Counted from the first letter of the stretch, positions 43,725 through 53,640 are shown. The stretch: 64,000 nt of DNA from Oscillospiraceae bacterium (GCA_015066085.1 SVPA01000001.1:117999-181998), one strand, 5' to 3'. The notes: generated from the sequence alone by a model not told the origin. Numbers and translations: made by a program.

Positions 43725-43932
43725 AACTGTGTCGGCACTCGCAACACGGACTAAACCGTCGGGCTTTGTCAACCGGGTATTTCGACTTTGGCAAGATGTG
43801 TTTCGCCTTCTCAGAAAAACTAATAAATTCCAATGGCTTGTCCTCGGTTTGCGGCACCGAGTAGAAACACACAGTTTTTTGCCTTACGGCGACGGGCTCG
43901 TGTGGGATTTACACCCACTTCCCCAAGTTAAC
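43725..43932 (-). promoter_or_regulatory. Cobalamin riboswitch
   Basis: On the minus strand GGGGAAGTGGGTG-TAAATCCCACACGAGCCCG matches the conserved GGGAA..GGTGxAAATCCxxxACxGxCCCG core, followed by the CGCCGTA segment of the usual CGCCACTGTA, further paired arms and an AGTCGAAATACCCGG near the B12-box position. No strong terminator follows; the 3' part abuts the RBS of the DUF4430 gene, so control is probably of translation. Confidence 0.9.
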
Positions 43933-43938
43933 AACACA

Positions 43939-43967
43939 AGTATATCATCTTGAAAATTAAATTTCAA
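43939..43967 (-). promoter_or_regulatory. Promoter of the cobalamin riboswitch transcript
   Basis: Minus-strand TTGAAA (43962-43967), 17-base spacer, TATACT (43939-43944), 7 bases before the riboswitch core begins. Confidence 0.65.
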
Positions 43968-43978
43968 TATACACTATT

Positions 43979-45988
43979 CTACTGACCTTTAAAATAATTT
44001 ACAATTCCGCTTACCAACGCTTTAGCGTTTTTCTCGGTCTGCTCTTCGGTTAGCATTTCGCTGTATTCCGCCTTATTGCTGACAAAGCCATTTTCCGTAA
44101 GCACGGTAGGACAGTCGGTAACACGGCACAGGAAAAAGACGTGCCAACGGACAAAGGTCCACGCCGTTTGTTTAAACGCTCCCGAAGAATTAACCTCACT
44201 TAGCATTGTGTTTGCAGCATCATAGGAATAGGGATTAAAATAGTAAGAACTGAAACCCGAAGCGTTTATATTGCTGCTTGAATTTCGGTGTATAGAAATA
44301 ACATAGTCCGGTTTGTTGTTTTTTATTGCAAGAATTCGGTCATCAACTTCAATATAACTATCGTCCGTTCTGGTCATAATTACGGTTGCGCCAAGGGCTT
44401 TAAGTTGTTTTTCAACCTCAAGGGCTAATTTTAAGTTAAGATGTTGTTCGTGAACACCGTTTTTATACCCTGAGGCACCGTTATCACGGCCACCGTGACC
44501 CGCATCAATCAAAACGGTAATACCCTCAAGCGAAACGCCGTATTCGTTGTTGGCAACCTCTAGTTTAGTCGGGTTCAAAAACCAAAACTCTAACTGACCC
44601 TGACTATTATATTCCGAAGACCAACCGTAAAAGACACCTTTTTCTCTAAGATGAAGACGCAAAACTCGGTCATAATCCCCCTCTATTATTTCGGCAGAAG
44701 AGAAAACGGGGTTGTTGCTCATATCGGGCAGACCTTCAAGCGAGTCGGCATAGCAAAAAGTAATATCTATATAACTAAAGGTAGGTTCCTCAATTATATA
44801 GTCACGGTTTGATTCGCTTTTATATTTTTGAGGCTCCACTTCAAACTTGAAAGGTGCTTTCCAATCAACATTAAAGGTCATTACGGTATGATGGCCAACC
44901 GTTTTGGTTAAAGCAAGACTCACGCTATTAGTTTCGGGCAAAGTCCCCTCGTAAATTTTAGTATTTACCGTGCCTCTGGGACTTGTTGAGTAAAGTTGTT
45001 TTCCATAGCGTGCGGTATACATTTTGGTTTCTTTTCCCGAAAGAGTAAAGGTTTTTGGATAGGGCGAACAATAGTCAACCGTTCCCTTTGGCAGATAGTT
45101 ATTAGTAGGACGGGAAAGGTCGGTTGCATCATTAGCGTTAAAGGTTTCGGCTTGATAGTTTACTACTTCAATAATATAACCTTCGCCTACATTCAAATAT
45201 TCACTGTTTTGAGGATATCCGTTTCCTCCGTCGAATTTAGCAGGGTCGAATTTTTTAACCTTTATATTACCGCTGTATTTAGTCGAAGTTCCAAAATCAC
45301 TAACGGCTCTGAAAGCCACCTTGCCATAACTTTTAGTTTCACCCTGATTAACGGGAGTTTCAAAACTTCCCGCATATTCCTCATAATCACTGTCTGATGC
45401 GTCAGCATCGCCCTTAACTGTGTAGAGGGTTATTTTTTTACCGTCAAAGGTTGCGGTAACCTTGCTTCCCTTTAAGGCAACACAAGAAACAACGAGAGTT
45501 TCATTTGACTCAACAGTTTTAGAACTTGACGGGGAAATCGACTTAATCACTATTTTTTGGTAGTTTACAGTATAGACTTCGGTTGTGTCTTTATGAACAA
45601 TTTCAATTGTATTTTTTCCCACATTTAGTTTTACATTATGAGCAAACAAGCCCGTTTCATCCACCGATACGGGAGTATTGTTTATTGTTAAAGGATAGTT
45701 CGGGTCTGCACTTCCCTTTACTACATAATCAGGTTTATAAACCGTTATTGACTTTTTATCGGGCGCTACTATATCAAGAGTAATTTCTTTGGTATCTTCA
45801 GGCTCAGAAGATACCATTTCGCTTGAGGCTGTTATAGAAGACGCCTGCTTTGAAGAGGCCTCTGACGAATTATCGTCCGACGGATTTTGCGCAAAAAACC
45901 ACAGAGTCAGTCCACACAATAACAGAACCGCTGAAACTGTCGGAATTATAATTGCTAAACGCTTTTTTGCTTTTTTGTTTGTAGCCAT
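43979..45988 (-). CDS. Membrane-anchored N-acetylmuramoyl-L-alanine amidase
   Basis: 669-residue wall hydrolase. A signal anchor (residues 10-31) is followed by a Ser-rich linker and repeated beta-sandwich regions (about 70-470; YKPDYVVKGSADPNYPLTIN is like a glucodextranase-B/bacterial Ig domain). The C-terminal amidase_3 domain (about 488-669) has zinc ligands in DAGHGG, HEQHLNLKLA (Glu) and ISIHRNSS, and the catalytic Glu in LTENGF. It cuts the MurNAc-L-Ala bond. It is downstream of the PrsA-like gene but after a terminator, so it is likely separately transcribed. Confidence 0.92.
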   Translation of the reverse strand: MATNKKAKKRLAIIIPTVSAVLLLCGLTLWFFAQNPSDDNSSEASSKQASSITASSEMVSSEPEDTKEITLDIVAPDKKSITVYKPDYVVKGSADPNYPLTINNTPVSVDETGLFAHNVKLNVGKNTIEIVHKDTTEVYTVNYQKIVIKSISPSSSKTVESNETLVVSCVALKGSKVTATFDGKKITLYTVKGDADASDSDYEEYAGSFETPVNQGETKSYGKVAFRAVSDFGTSTKYSGNIKVKKFDPAKFDGGNGYPQNSEYLNVGEGYIIEVVNYQAETFNANDATDLSRPTNNYLPKGTVDYCSPYPKTFTLSGKETKMYTARYGKQLYSTSPRGTVNTKIYEGTLPETNSVSLALTKTVGHHTVMTFNVDWKAPFKFEVEPQKYKSESNRDYIIEEPTFSYIDITFCYADSLEGLPDMSNNPVFSSAEIIEGDYDRVLRLHLREKGVFYGWSSEYNSQGQLEFWFLNPTKLEVANNEYGVSLEGITVLIDAGHGGRDNGASGYKNGVHEQHLNLKLALEVEKQLKALGATVIMTRTDDSYIEVDDRILAIKNNKPDYVISIHRNSSSNINASGFSSYYFNPYSYDAANTMLSEVNSSGAFKQTAWTFVRWHVFFLCRVTDCPTVLTENGFVSNKAEYSEMLTEEQTEKNAKALVSGIVNYFKGQ

Positions 45989-46002
45989 TTTTACCTCACA
46001 AA

Positions 46003-46034
46003 AAAAGGTTCAAGCAGGCGAATGCTTGAACCTT
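46003..46034 (-). terminator. Terminator of the PrsA-like lipoprotein gene
   Basis: AAAGGTTCAAGCA/TGCTTGAACCTTT stem on the minus strand, followed by T7. Confidence 0.88.
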
Positions 46035-46040
46035 TCGTTT

Positions 46041-47195
46041 TTATTGCTCGCTTCCGTCCTTGATTTTCTTAACTTTGAACTGATTTACAGCGTAATCGTT
46101 TGCGGTGTAGTCAATCTTTTTCGCTTCGTCCTTAAGGAAGGAGTCAAACCCTTCTCCGTTGACCATATATACAATCTCACCTGAAAGGGTGTCGAAATAG
46201 TATGCATCGGCGTTGATATTCTTCTTTACAACAATACTTACTACCTTGTTATCAGAGTCGGCAATAAGAGCAACCTCGCCCTCTTTCATTTTTGCAACTT
46301 CTGAGTATTTTTCAAAATAAGAAACTCCGCTTGTATTAGAATTTTCATTGTCGGTAAGAATTACGATATCCTCATCAAGAGGTTTCTTTTCTTCTTCCTT
46401 GCTTTCAGAAGAGGTGTCGGAACCGGTAGAAGAAGTATTGGAAGAAGTACTGCCGGTTGAAGAAGAGGGGTTAGAGGAATCAGATTCAGCCTTTTGGTCT
46501 GCATCATATTCAGCCTTTACTTCATCGTAAGTTTTTCCCTTTTCGAAAAGTTTCTTATACTTTTCAAGGTCTTGCTTGATTTTATCAAGGTCGGGTTCGT
46601 CTTGGTCAGAATAATCGTGAGTTATAATATATACAGCACTATAATGACTATCAAGATTTTTCTGAATATCGGCTTTTGCCATTTCCTTTTCGCCGCCCTC
46701 TAAATAGAGGTAGTCAAAATAGGCGTTATAAAGAGCCTCGTTTAAAAGGATTTTTTCATAGGTTGAATAGGCAATTCCGTTTTGAGCGAAAACTGCACCG
46801 TAAGCGTAGTTCCAATAATACTGAGCAGTGCCTTTCCACTCTTCAACCTTATCGTCTTCAAGTTCAAGGTCAGCCTCGTCGCAGAGTTTAGCGATAGTTA
46901 TATAACGAAGGCAAGACTCAAGAGCCTTTTCTTTAACATAATCGGTATACTTTTTACCTTCAATAGTCTGGTCGATATATTTAAAGCCATCGGCTTTAGT
47001 GTCGTATTTGTCGGAAGAATTGATAAGTTGTTTTGCGTCGGCATCAGCCATTACGAGATAGTAGGAATACATAGCCGAGGTAATTTTATAATCTCCCGAA
47101 GAAATTGCCACTTCATCCTTAGGATGACAAGCCGAAAGGGAGAAAACAAAAACTGCAGTTAGAAGAATTGCAACCGTTTTCTTGAGTAAATTCAT
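46041..47195 (-). CDS. PrsA/SurA-like lipoprotein
   Basis: 384-residue lipoprotein with lipobox LSAC near residue 23. Residues 30-210 resemble the SurA/PrsA helical chaperone (SMYSYYLVMADADAKQL). A low-complexity linker of Ser, Thr and Glu (about 220-275) follows, then a C-terminal beta segment (YFEKYSEVAKMKEGEVALIADSD-like) that looks like the second half of a parvulin domain. The catalytic core residues of parvulin are not clearly present, so it may be a chaperone without isomerase activity. It lies 69 bases after mfd, in the familiar order pth-mfd-prsA. Confidence 0.8.
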   Translation of the reverse strand: MNLLKKTVAILLTAVFVFSLSACHPKDEVAISSGDYKITSAMYSYYLVMADADAKQLINSSDKYDTKADGFKYIDQTIEGKKYTDYVKEKALESCLRYITIAKLCDEADLELEDDKVEEWKGTAQYYWNYAYGAVFAQNGIAYSTYEKILLNEALYNAYFDYLYLEGGEKEMAKADIQKNLDSHYSAVYIITHDYSDQDEPDLDKIKQDLEKYKKLFEKGKTYDEVKAEYDADQKAESDSSNPSSSTGSTSSNTSSTGSDTSSESKEEEKKPLDEDIVILTDNENSNTSGVSYFEKYSEVAKMKEGEVALIADSDNKVVSIVVKKNINADAYYFDTLSGEIVYMVNGEGFDSFLKDEAKKIDYTANDYAVNQFKVKKIKDGSEQ

Positions 47196-47264
47196 TAGTA
47201 GACCTCCAAAATATTTAACATATTATTTATTATACAACCTTAAAAGAAAAATGTCTATATAAAC

Positions 47265-50200
47265 TTAAAGAATGTCAGCAATTTCTTTAAGTGCATTAGT
47301 TAAGGACTGTCCCGGTTTTAAGGTTACCGAATAGTACGGATTCTCTGTCGGGTGAAGGGTTACCCTGCCGGCAAGCCCGTCACATAGCCTTGCGAGGCTT
47401 TCTTTTTTAATCTCGGTTACCTTAATACAAAGAGCGTTACCTTGCTGAGTAATTTCGTAAATTCCGTTATTTTGGGCCTTGCTTCTGAAAAGGGCAATAT
47501 CAATAAGTCCCATAACAACCTTTGGCGGTTCACCGAAACGGTCGCACAGTTCGTCGATAACGTCGCTTTGGTCTTCGGAAGTTTTAATTTCGGCAATTCT
47601 TCGGTAAATTCCAAGACGGGCGGGTAAATTTTCAATATAACTTTCGGGGATATGGGCAGAAATATTCAAATCCACAAGACATTCGGTCTGCTCCGTTACG
47701 CTTTCGCCTTTTTCTTCCCTCATAGCGTCACTGAGCAATTTTAAATACATATCGTAACCAACCGCTTCCATATTGCCGTGTTGTTCGCCGCCTAAAATGC
47801 TTCCTGCGCCGCGAATTTCTAAATCTCGCATGGCGATTTTAAAGCCCGAACCGAATTCGGTATATTCACGAATTGCGTCAAGGCGTTTTGTCGCAATTTC
47901 GGTAAGGCCTTTACCCTGGCGATAGCAAAAATAGGCATAGGCACGGCGGGTTGAACGACCAACTCGGCCGCGAAGTTGATGAAGTTGGGAAAGGCCAAAT
48001 CGGTCGGCATCTTCTATAATAAGAGTGTTGGCGGCAGGTATATCTACCCCCGTTTCAATAATTGTAGTGCAAACCAAAATATCGATTTCTTGGTCGACAA
48101 GTTTTTTCCACACGCCTGAAAGTTCTGCTTCGGTCATTTTGCCGTGGGCCACCGCGATATTAACATCGGGCAGTTCTTCTTTTAGGCGGTAGGCTACACG
48201 TTCGATAGTTTCGGTGCGGTTATGAAGATAATAAACCTGACCGCCGCGGCGAAGTTCTTTCCTTATAGCCTCTAAAATAACCCCGTTATTGTGTTCGAGC
48301 ACATAGGTTTGAACGGGATGGCGGTCGCCGGGGGCTTCGTCGATAGACGAAAGGTCGCGAAGACCCGACATTGCCATATTAAGAGTTCGGGGAATAGGAG
48401 TTGCCGAAAGGGTTAAAACGTCTACCGCAGGGTAAGATTCCTTAAGCCTTTCTTTTTGGGCAACGCCAAAACGCTGTTCTTCATCTATTATAACAAGTCC
48501 TAAATCTTTAAAGGCAACGTCTTTTGAAATTAGGCGGTGGGTACCGACTACTATATCAACGTTTCCGCATTTAAGGTCGGTTAGGGTTTTTTGTTGGTTC
48601 TTTGGGGTAACAAAACGCGAAAGCATTCTAACCTCTACGGGAAGTTCGCCCATACGCCTTAAAATTGTATTGTAGTGTTGCCAGGCAAGAATAGTTGTTG
48701 GAACTAAAACGGCGCATTGTTTGCCCTCGCTAATACATTTAAAGGCGGCGCGAAGGGCAACTTCGGTTTTACCGAAACCTACATCTCCGCAAAGAAGACG
48801 GTCCATTGGAACCGAGCGTTCCATATCGTTTTTAATTTCGTTTACACAGCGTAGTTGGTCATCGGTTTCTTCGTATTCGAACCTGCGCTCGAAATCGTTT
48901 TGAAGGTCGGTGTCGGGCAAAAAGGCGTGGCCCTTTATTTGCATACGTTTAGCGTAAAGGGCGGTTAACTGTTTTGCCATATCTTTTACGGCGGCGCGAA
49001 CCCTTTTACGAGTTTTTTGCCATTCGGTTCCTCCTAGGCGGTTTAGTTTTAAACTTCCCTCTTCGGCGCCGCCAATATATTTTGAAACAAGGTCTAACTG
49101 GGTTACGGGAACGTAGAGCACATCGCCCTTTGCGTATTTAATTTTAATATAGTCCTTAGTAACACCGCCGGTAGTAATGCGGTTTATTCCGTCGAATACG
49201 CCTATACCGTGGGAAGCGTGAACCACATAGTCGCCGTATTTTAGTTCTTCGAGCGAGTTAAAACCGTTTTTATTGTTTCGGATTTTAGAAGGCTTTTTAC
49301 CGCCAGACAGATGGCGGTGGGTTATAAAGAGGAATTTAAGTTCGGGAATTTCAAATCCCGAAGAAAGGCCTCCGGTTGTAACTACTACGCCCCTTGTAGG
49401 AAGCCCTTTAACATCTTTTAAGAATAGGGTTTTAAAGCCCGATTTATTAAGGTCGGTATCTAAAATCTGGGCGGATTTTTCGCTTCCTGCCGCGATAACC
49501 GCCGTTCCTCCTACCGATAAGGTATAGTTAATATCTTCCTTTAAAACGTTTATATCGCCACTCCAAGGGGAGTTGCGCTTAAAGTCGAAAGATATTAAGT
49601 CTTTAAGTTTAAAAGGTATTGAAGAGGGCATAAAGTTATCGAGCAAGATGCCCTTTGAAATAAGGTTTAAAAGGTCGGCTTCTTCTAAATAAAGGTTGGC
49701 AGTTTTGGGGGACAAAAAGCCTTCTTCCAGATAGGTGTTAATATCTTCGGTTCGGGTAAAGAAAAGGTTTTTAAGCCTTTCTCTAACCGCTACGGTTTCG
49801 CTGGTTATAATAAGGGGGTTTTCCACAAAATCGAAAACGGTAGCGCCGCCGCATATAAAGGGAATATAGCGGTCGAGCGGAATAGATACGCCCGAAGAAA
49901 GCGCGTCGATATCGGCGCGTAAAACCGCCTTTTGTTTATCGGTTAGTTTTTTAGCCGAGTTTAAATAGGCTTCGAGTTTTTCGGCAAGTATAAGCGGGTT
50001 TTCTACCGTTTCGCCTACGGGGACTATTTTTACGCTGTTTAAATTTTCGTTTCTACGCTGGGTTAAAACATCGAAACTCGAAATAGAATCGACCTCGTCG
50101 CCCCAAAATTCTACTCGAACGGGGTTTTCGTTTTGGGGGGCAAACAGGTCTAATATTCCGCCGCGAAGGGCGAACTGACCTATACCTTCGACCATATCGC

Positions 50201-50687
50201 ACCTGGTATAGCCTGCCGAAAGTAAAAGGTTTATAAAATCGGCTATTTCTACCGTTTGGCCAAGTTTAATTTCGGTAGTGTTTTTAGTTAAATTTTCGGG
50301 CAACATTGTAAACTGGGTTGCCGCTTCGGCCGATAAACAGAGCAGGTCAAAAGCCCCATCCAAAAGTTTGGATAGGGTGTTTATACGGTTATGTTCATAC
50401 TCTTTTGAGGCTGAGGAAAGGTTGCCTAGAAACAGTTCTCGCGAGGGAAAAAGTAACGCGTTTATGCCAAGCGCGGTTAAATCTTCCATAAGGCGAGTGG
50501 CTTCGGCTTCGTCGGGGGTTATTAGTATTCCCTTTTGTTCGGTATCGCGAAGAAGGGCCGAAATTATAAGGGCTTTGGAAATACCCGAAAGGCCGTTTGC
50601 CTCTATTGGCAGGCTACCTTTCATTACGCCGCCAATTAGGGTTTTATAACCCTTTGTACGGCGTATTACCGAGTTTAAAAACTCCAT
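47265..50687 (-). CDS. mfd: Transcription-repair coupling factor
   Basis: SF2 translocase that removes RNA polymerase stalled at lesions and recruits UvrA; 1140 residues. The UvrB-like part is N-terminal, the RNA-polymerase-interacting CarD-like domain is near residue 485 (YGDYVVHASHGIGVFDG), the translocase has Walker A CGDVGFGKTE near 632, DEEQRFG near 735 and GRVGRSTRRAYAY, and the C-terminal TRCF domain follows. It starts 17 bases after pth. Confidence 0.97.
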   Translation of the reverse strand: MEFLNSVIRRTKGYKTLIGGVMKGSLPIEANGLSGISKALIISALLRDTEQKGILITPDEAEATRLMEDLTALGINALLFPSRELFLGNLSSASKEYEHNRINTLSKLLDGAFDLLCLSAEAATQFTMLPENLTKNTTEIKLGQTVEIADFINLLLSAGYTRCDMVEGIGQFALRGGILDLFAPQNENPVRVEFWGDEVDSISSFDVLTQRRNENLNSVKIVPVGETVENPLILAEKLEAYLNSAKKLTDKQKAVLRADIDALSSGVSIPLDRYIPFICGGATVFDFVENPLIITSETVAVRERLKNLFFTRTEDINTYLEEGFLSPKTANLYLEEADLLNLISKGILLDNFMPSSIPFKLKDLISFDFKRNSPWSGDINVLKEDINYTLSVGGTAVIAAGSEKSAQILDTDLNKSGFKTLFLKDVKGLPTRGVVVTTGGLSSGFEIPELKFLFITHRHLSGGKKPSKIRNNKNGFNSLEELKYGDYVVHASHGIGVFDGINRITTGGVTKDYIKIKYAKGDVLYVPVTQLDLVSKYIGGAEEGSLKLNRLGGTEWQKTRKRVRAAVKDMAKQLTALYAKRMQIKGHAFLPDTDLQNDFERRFEYEETDDQLRCVNEIKNDMERSVPMDRLLCGDVGFGKTEVALRAAFKCISEGKQCAVLVPTTILAWQHYNTILRRMGELPVEVRMLSRFVTPKNQQKTLTDLKCGNVDIVVGTHRLISKDVAFKDLGLVIIDEEQRFGVAQKERLKESYPAVDVLTLSATPIPRTLNMAMSGLRDLSSIDEAPGDRHPVQTYVLEHNNGVILEAIRKELRRGGQVYYLHNRTETIERVAYRLKEELPDVNIAVAHGKMTEAELSGVWKKLVDQEIDILVCTTIIETGVDIPAANTLIIEDADRFGLSQLHQLRGRVGRSTRRAYAYFCYRQGKGLTEIATKRLDAIREYTEFGSGFKIAMRDLEIRGAGSILGGEQHGNMEAVGYDMYLKLLSDAMREEKGESVTEQTECLVDLNISAHIPESYIENLPARLGIYRRIAEIKTSEDQSDVIDELCDRFGEPPKVVMGLIDIALFRSKAQNNGIYEITQQGNALCIKVTEIKKESLARLCDGLAGRVTLHPTENPYYSVTLKPGQSLTNALKEIADIL

Positions 50688-50704
50688 ATTACCTCCGCTT
50701 TGGG

Positions 50705-51310
50705 CTATTTTGAAAATTTATTCATAGCAGAATCGATTCCTCTTTGTAGGATTTCGTTTACTGCTTTTACTACGTTTTCGAGCGCGGCGTTTACCTTTTC
50801 TTTTTCTTCGGGTTTAAATTTACCGAGCACCCAATCTTTAAGGTCATAGTCGGGGTGGGGCTTTGCGCCAACGCCGATTTTAATACGGGGGAAGTTTTCG
50901 CTGCCGAAAACCTCTATAATATCTTTAATTCCGTTATGTCCGCCCGCGCTTCCCTTTCGCCTGATACGGATTATACCGGGGTCGAGCGAAATATCGTCGT
51001 ACATAACAAGTATATTACTAATATCGATTTTATAAAACCGAGCCGCCGCCAAAACTGCCTCGCCCGAGTTGTTCATATAGGTTAAAGGCTTTAGTAGTAA
51101 AACCCTTTTCCCGCCAATAACGGTATCTCCCATATAGGCGTTGAACTTTGATTTATTACAACTACACTGAAACTTTTCGCAAATAGCGTCCATAGCCATA
51201 AAACCAACGTTATGGCGGGTAGTTTCATACTGAAGGCCGGGGTTTCCAAGCCCTACTATCATATAGTCAAAACCCGAGGACGCGAATTTTTTAACAGATT
51301 TAAAAAACAT
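50705..51310 (-). CDS. pth: Peptidyl-tRNA hydrolase
   Basis: Recycles peptidyl-tRNAs dropped by ribosomes; 201 residues. IVGLGNPGLQYETTRHNVGF holds the catalytic His and Asn motif, KPLTYMNNSGEAV and YDDISLDPG follow, then GSAGGHNGIKDI. The first 16 residues (MFFKSVKKFASSGFDY) come before the usual MIVGLGNPG start; GGTG lies 6 bases before the outer ATG, and clostridial relatives often have this extension, so I keep it. It heads pth-mfd-prsA and its 5' end faces the thrS T-box. Confidence 0.95.
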   Translation of the reverse strand: MFFKSVKKFASSGFDYMIVGLGNPGLQYETTRHNVGFMAMDAICEKFQCSCNKSKFNAYMGDTVIGGKRVLLLKPLTYMNNSGEAVLAAARFYKIDISNILVMYDDISLDPGIIRIRRKGSAGGHNGIKDIIEVFGSENFPRIKIGVGAKPHPDYDLKDWVLGKFKPEEKEKVNAALENVVKAVNEILQRGIDSAMNKFSK

Positions 51311-51368
51311 TTCATCACCGCAAATAATATAACATAGTTTTTACATTTATTCAAGTTAAATATGGCTC

Positions 51369-51397
51369 TTGACAATTATCTGCTTTGGTAATATTAT
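51369..51397 (+). promoter_or_regulatory. Promoter of the thrS T-box transcript
   Basis: TTGACA (51369-51374), 17-base spacer, TATTAT (51392-51397). Confidence 0.8.
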
Positions 51398-51404
51398 ATA
51401 TACA

Positions 51405-51640
51405 TAAAGCGTTGAGAGGGAAAGTAGCCCTTTTGGTTTTTTTAGAGAGTATGGGTCATAGGCTGAAAGCCCGTATAAAAACCAAACCGTGTGAACACCA
51501 CCCTTGAGTGTTTGCCGAAATAAGGCAAAACGGGTACCTTCCGTTAAAGAGGCAAAAAGAGGCACTTTTGTGCAATGCGGGTGGAACCGCGGAGTTTGTT
51601 TTCAAACTTCGTCCTGTTTTCAGGGCGAAGTTTTTTATTT
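51405..51640 (+). promoter_or_regulatory. T-box riboswitch (threonine) of thrS
   Basis: Leader with AGTA in the specifier loop, an apical GGGTCATAGG-like arm, then GAA-C-ACC: the Thr codon ACC lies at 51497-51499. The T-box core GGGTGGAACCGCGG is at 51579-51592; its variable A pairs with discriminator U of tRNA-Thr. Uncharged tRNA-Thr should stabilise the antiterminator and raise thrS expression. Confidence 0.95.
51605..51637 (+). terminator. thrS T-box regulatory terminator
   Basis: AACTTCGTCC/GGGCGAAGTT stem with TGTTTTCA loop and a TTTTTT tail, just before the thrS RBS. Confidence 0.88.
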
Positions 51641-51670
51641 CTTAAACTTTAAATTTCTGGAGGAATTTTT

Positions 51671-53626
51671 ATGAAAATATCTTTACGCGGAGACGTTAGA
51701 GAATTTGAAAATGGTATGAACCCCTACGATATAGCCAAATCGTTTGGCGGCGGGTTCTTTAAAAACGTTTGCGCCGCTAAAGTAAACGGCGAGAACGCCG
51801 ACCTCAGAGCCGAACTTAAAGACGGCGACAGCGTTGAACTTTTAACCTTTGAAGACGAGTACGGCAAGTGGACCTATCGCCACACCGCTTCGCACATTTT
51901 GGCCCAGGCGGTTAAACGCCTTTATCCCGAGGCTAAACTTGCAATCGGCCCCGCAGTAGACGACGGTTTTTACTATGACATTGACTCCCCCGTTATGTTT
52001 ACCCCCGAACATCTCACTAAGATTGAGGAAGAAATGAAGAAAATAGTTAAGGAAAACCTTGCTATTGAGCGTTTTACTCTCTCCTTTGATGAGGCGGTAA
52101 AATTCTTTGAAGAAAAGGGCGAAGAATATAAGGTTGAACTTATAAAAGACCTTCCCGAAGGTTCGGTTATAAGTTTTTATAAACAGGGCGAATTTACTGA
52201 CCTTTGCGCCGGCGCTCACCTTATGTCAACGGGTCTTGTAAAGGCATTTAAGTTGACCAGCGCTACGGGCGCTTATTGGCGCGGAGATTCTTCCAGAAAA
52301 ATGCTTCAGAGAATCTACGGCACGGCTTTCCCGAAGGCTTTAGAACTTGAAGAGCATCTCGCCCGTATAGAAGAGGCTAAAAAACGCGACCACAATAAAC
52401 TCGGCCGCGAACTTGAACTCTTTACAACAAGCGAAGTTATTGGCCAAGGACTTCCCATTATGTTACCTAAGGGCGCTAGAGTTATTCAACTTTTACAGCG
52501 TTTTGTAGAAGACGAAGAACAAAAGCGTGGTTGGCAACTTACCAAGACTCCCCTTATGGCAAAATCTGACCTATATAAAATTTCGGGTCACTGGGACCAC
52601 TACCGTGACGGAATGTTTGTAATGGGTGACGCAGAAGACGAAAGCCAAGAGTGTTTTGCTCTTCGTCCGATGACCTGCCCCTTCCAATATCAAGCCTATT
52701 TAAACAAGCCCCGTTCTTACAGAGATTTACCCCTTCGTTATAACGAAACCTCTACCCTTTTCAGAAATGAGGAAAGCGGAGAGATGCACGGACTTATCCG
52801 TGTTCGCCAGTTCACTATTTCGGAAGGCCACCTTATGTGTACCCCCGAACAACTTGAAGACGAGTTTAAAAACTGCCTTGAACTTTGCGTATTTATGCTT
52901 AAAACCCTTGGTCTTTACGAAGATGTTTCCTACCGTTTTAGTCAGTGGGACCCCGAAAACACCGAAAAGTATATCGGCACAAAGGAGCAGTGGGACGAGG
53001 CTCAGGGCGTAATGTATAAGATTCTCGACCACCTTGAAATTCCTTATAAAATCGGTATTGGCGAGGCGGCTTTCTACGGACCTAAACTTGACATTCAGAT
53101 TAAGAACGTTCACGGAAAAGAAGACACCCTTATTACTATTCAGATTGACCAGATGCTTGCAGAAAAGTTCGGTATGGAATATACCGACACCGACGGCAGC
53201 AAGAAAAACCCCTATATTATTCACAGAACTTCTATTGGTTGCTACGAAAGAACACTAGCCCTTCTTATTGAAAAATATGCGGGAGCCTTCCCCCTTTGGC
53301 TTGCTCCCGAGCAGGTTAGAATTCTTCCCATTGCCGACCGTCACCACGAATATGCACATTCTCTTAAAGAAGCACTTGAAGAATGCGGTATGAGAGTTAC
53401 GGTTGATACCAGAAACGAAAAAATTGGCTATAAGATAAGAGAAGCAAGACTTCAGAGAATTCCTTATATGCTTACCGTTGGCGACGCCGAGGTTGAAAAC
53501 AAGACCGTTTCGGTAAGAGGCAGAGGCGAAAAGGGAGATTTGGGCGCTATGGCGTTTGACGACTTCCTTAATAGATGCAAAGAAGAGATTCGCACAAAAG
53601 CCCTTAAACAGCCTCAGGAAGATTAA
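51671..53626 (+). CDS. thrS: Threonyl-tRNA synthetase
   Basis: Class II synthetase charging tRNA-Thr, 651 residues with all four domains. TGS (about 1-60), editing domain with HTASH near 71-75 and CAGAH near 178-182 (zinc/His pairs that clear Ser), catalytic core with PMTCPFQYQAYL and FRNEESGEMHGLIRVRQF, and the C-terminal anticodon-binding domain (EQVRILPIADRHHEYA). GGAGG lies 7 bases upstream of the ATG. DUF815 follows by 14 bases, so it shares the T-box control. Confidence 0.97.
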   Translation: MKISLRGDVREFENGMNPYDIAKSFGGGFFKNVCAAKVNGENADLRAELKDGDSVELLTFEDEYGKWTYRHTASHILAQAVKRLYPEAKLAIGPAVDDGFYYDIDSPVMFTPEHLTKIEEEMKKIVKENLAIERFTLSFDEAVKFFEEKGEEYKVELIKDLPEGSVISFYKQGEFTDLCAGAHLMSTGLVKAFKLTSATGAYWRGDSSRKMLQRIYGTAFPKALELEEHLARIEEAKKRDHNKLGRELELFTTSEVIGQGLPIMLPKGARVIQLLQRFVEDEEQKRGWQLTKTPLMAKSDLYKISGHWDHYRDGMFVMGDAEDESQECFALRPMTCPFQYQAYLNKPRSYRDLPLRYNETSTLFRNEESGEMHGLIRVRQFTISEGHLMCTPEQLEDEFKNCLELCVFMLKTLGLYEDVSYRFSQWDPENTEKYIGTKEQWDEAQGVMYKILDHLEIPYKIGIGEAAFYGPKLDIQIKNVHGKEDTLITIQIDQMLAEKFGMEYTDTDGSKKNPYIIHRTSIGCYERTLALLIEKYAGAFPLWLAPEQVRILPIADRHHEYAHSLKEALEECGMRVTVDTRNEKIGYKIREARLQRIPYMLTVGDAEVENKTVSVRGRGEKGDLGAMAFDDFLNRCKEEIRTKALKQPQED

Positions 53627-53640
53627 GCGAGGTTCAGTTT

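Noticed and set aside
51356..51565. Open frame antisense to the thrS T-box
   Set aside because: It overlaps a clear T-box leader and has no homology I recognise.
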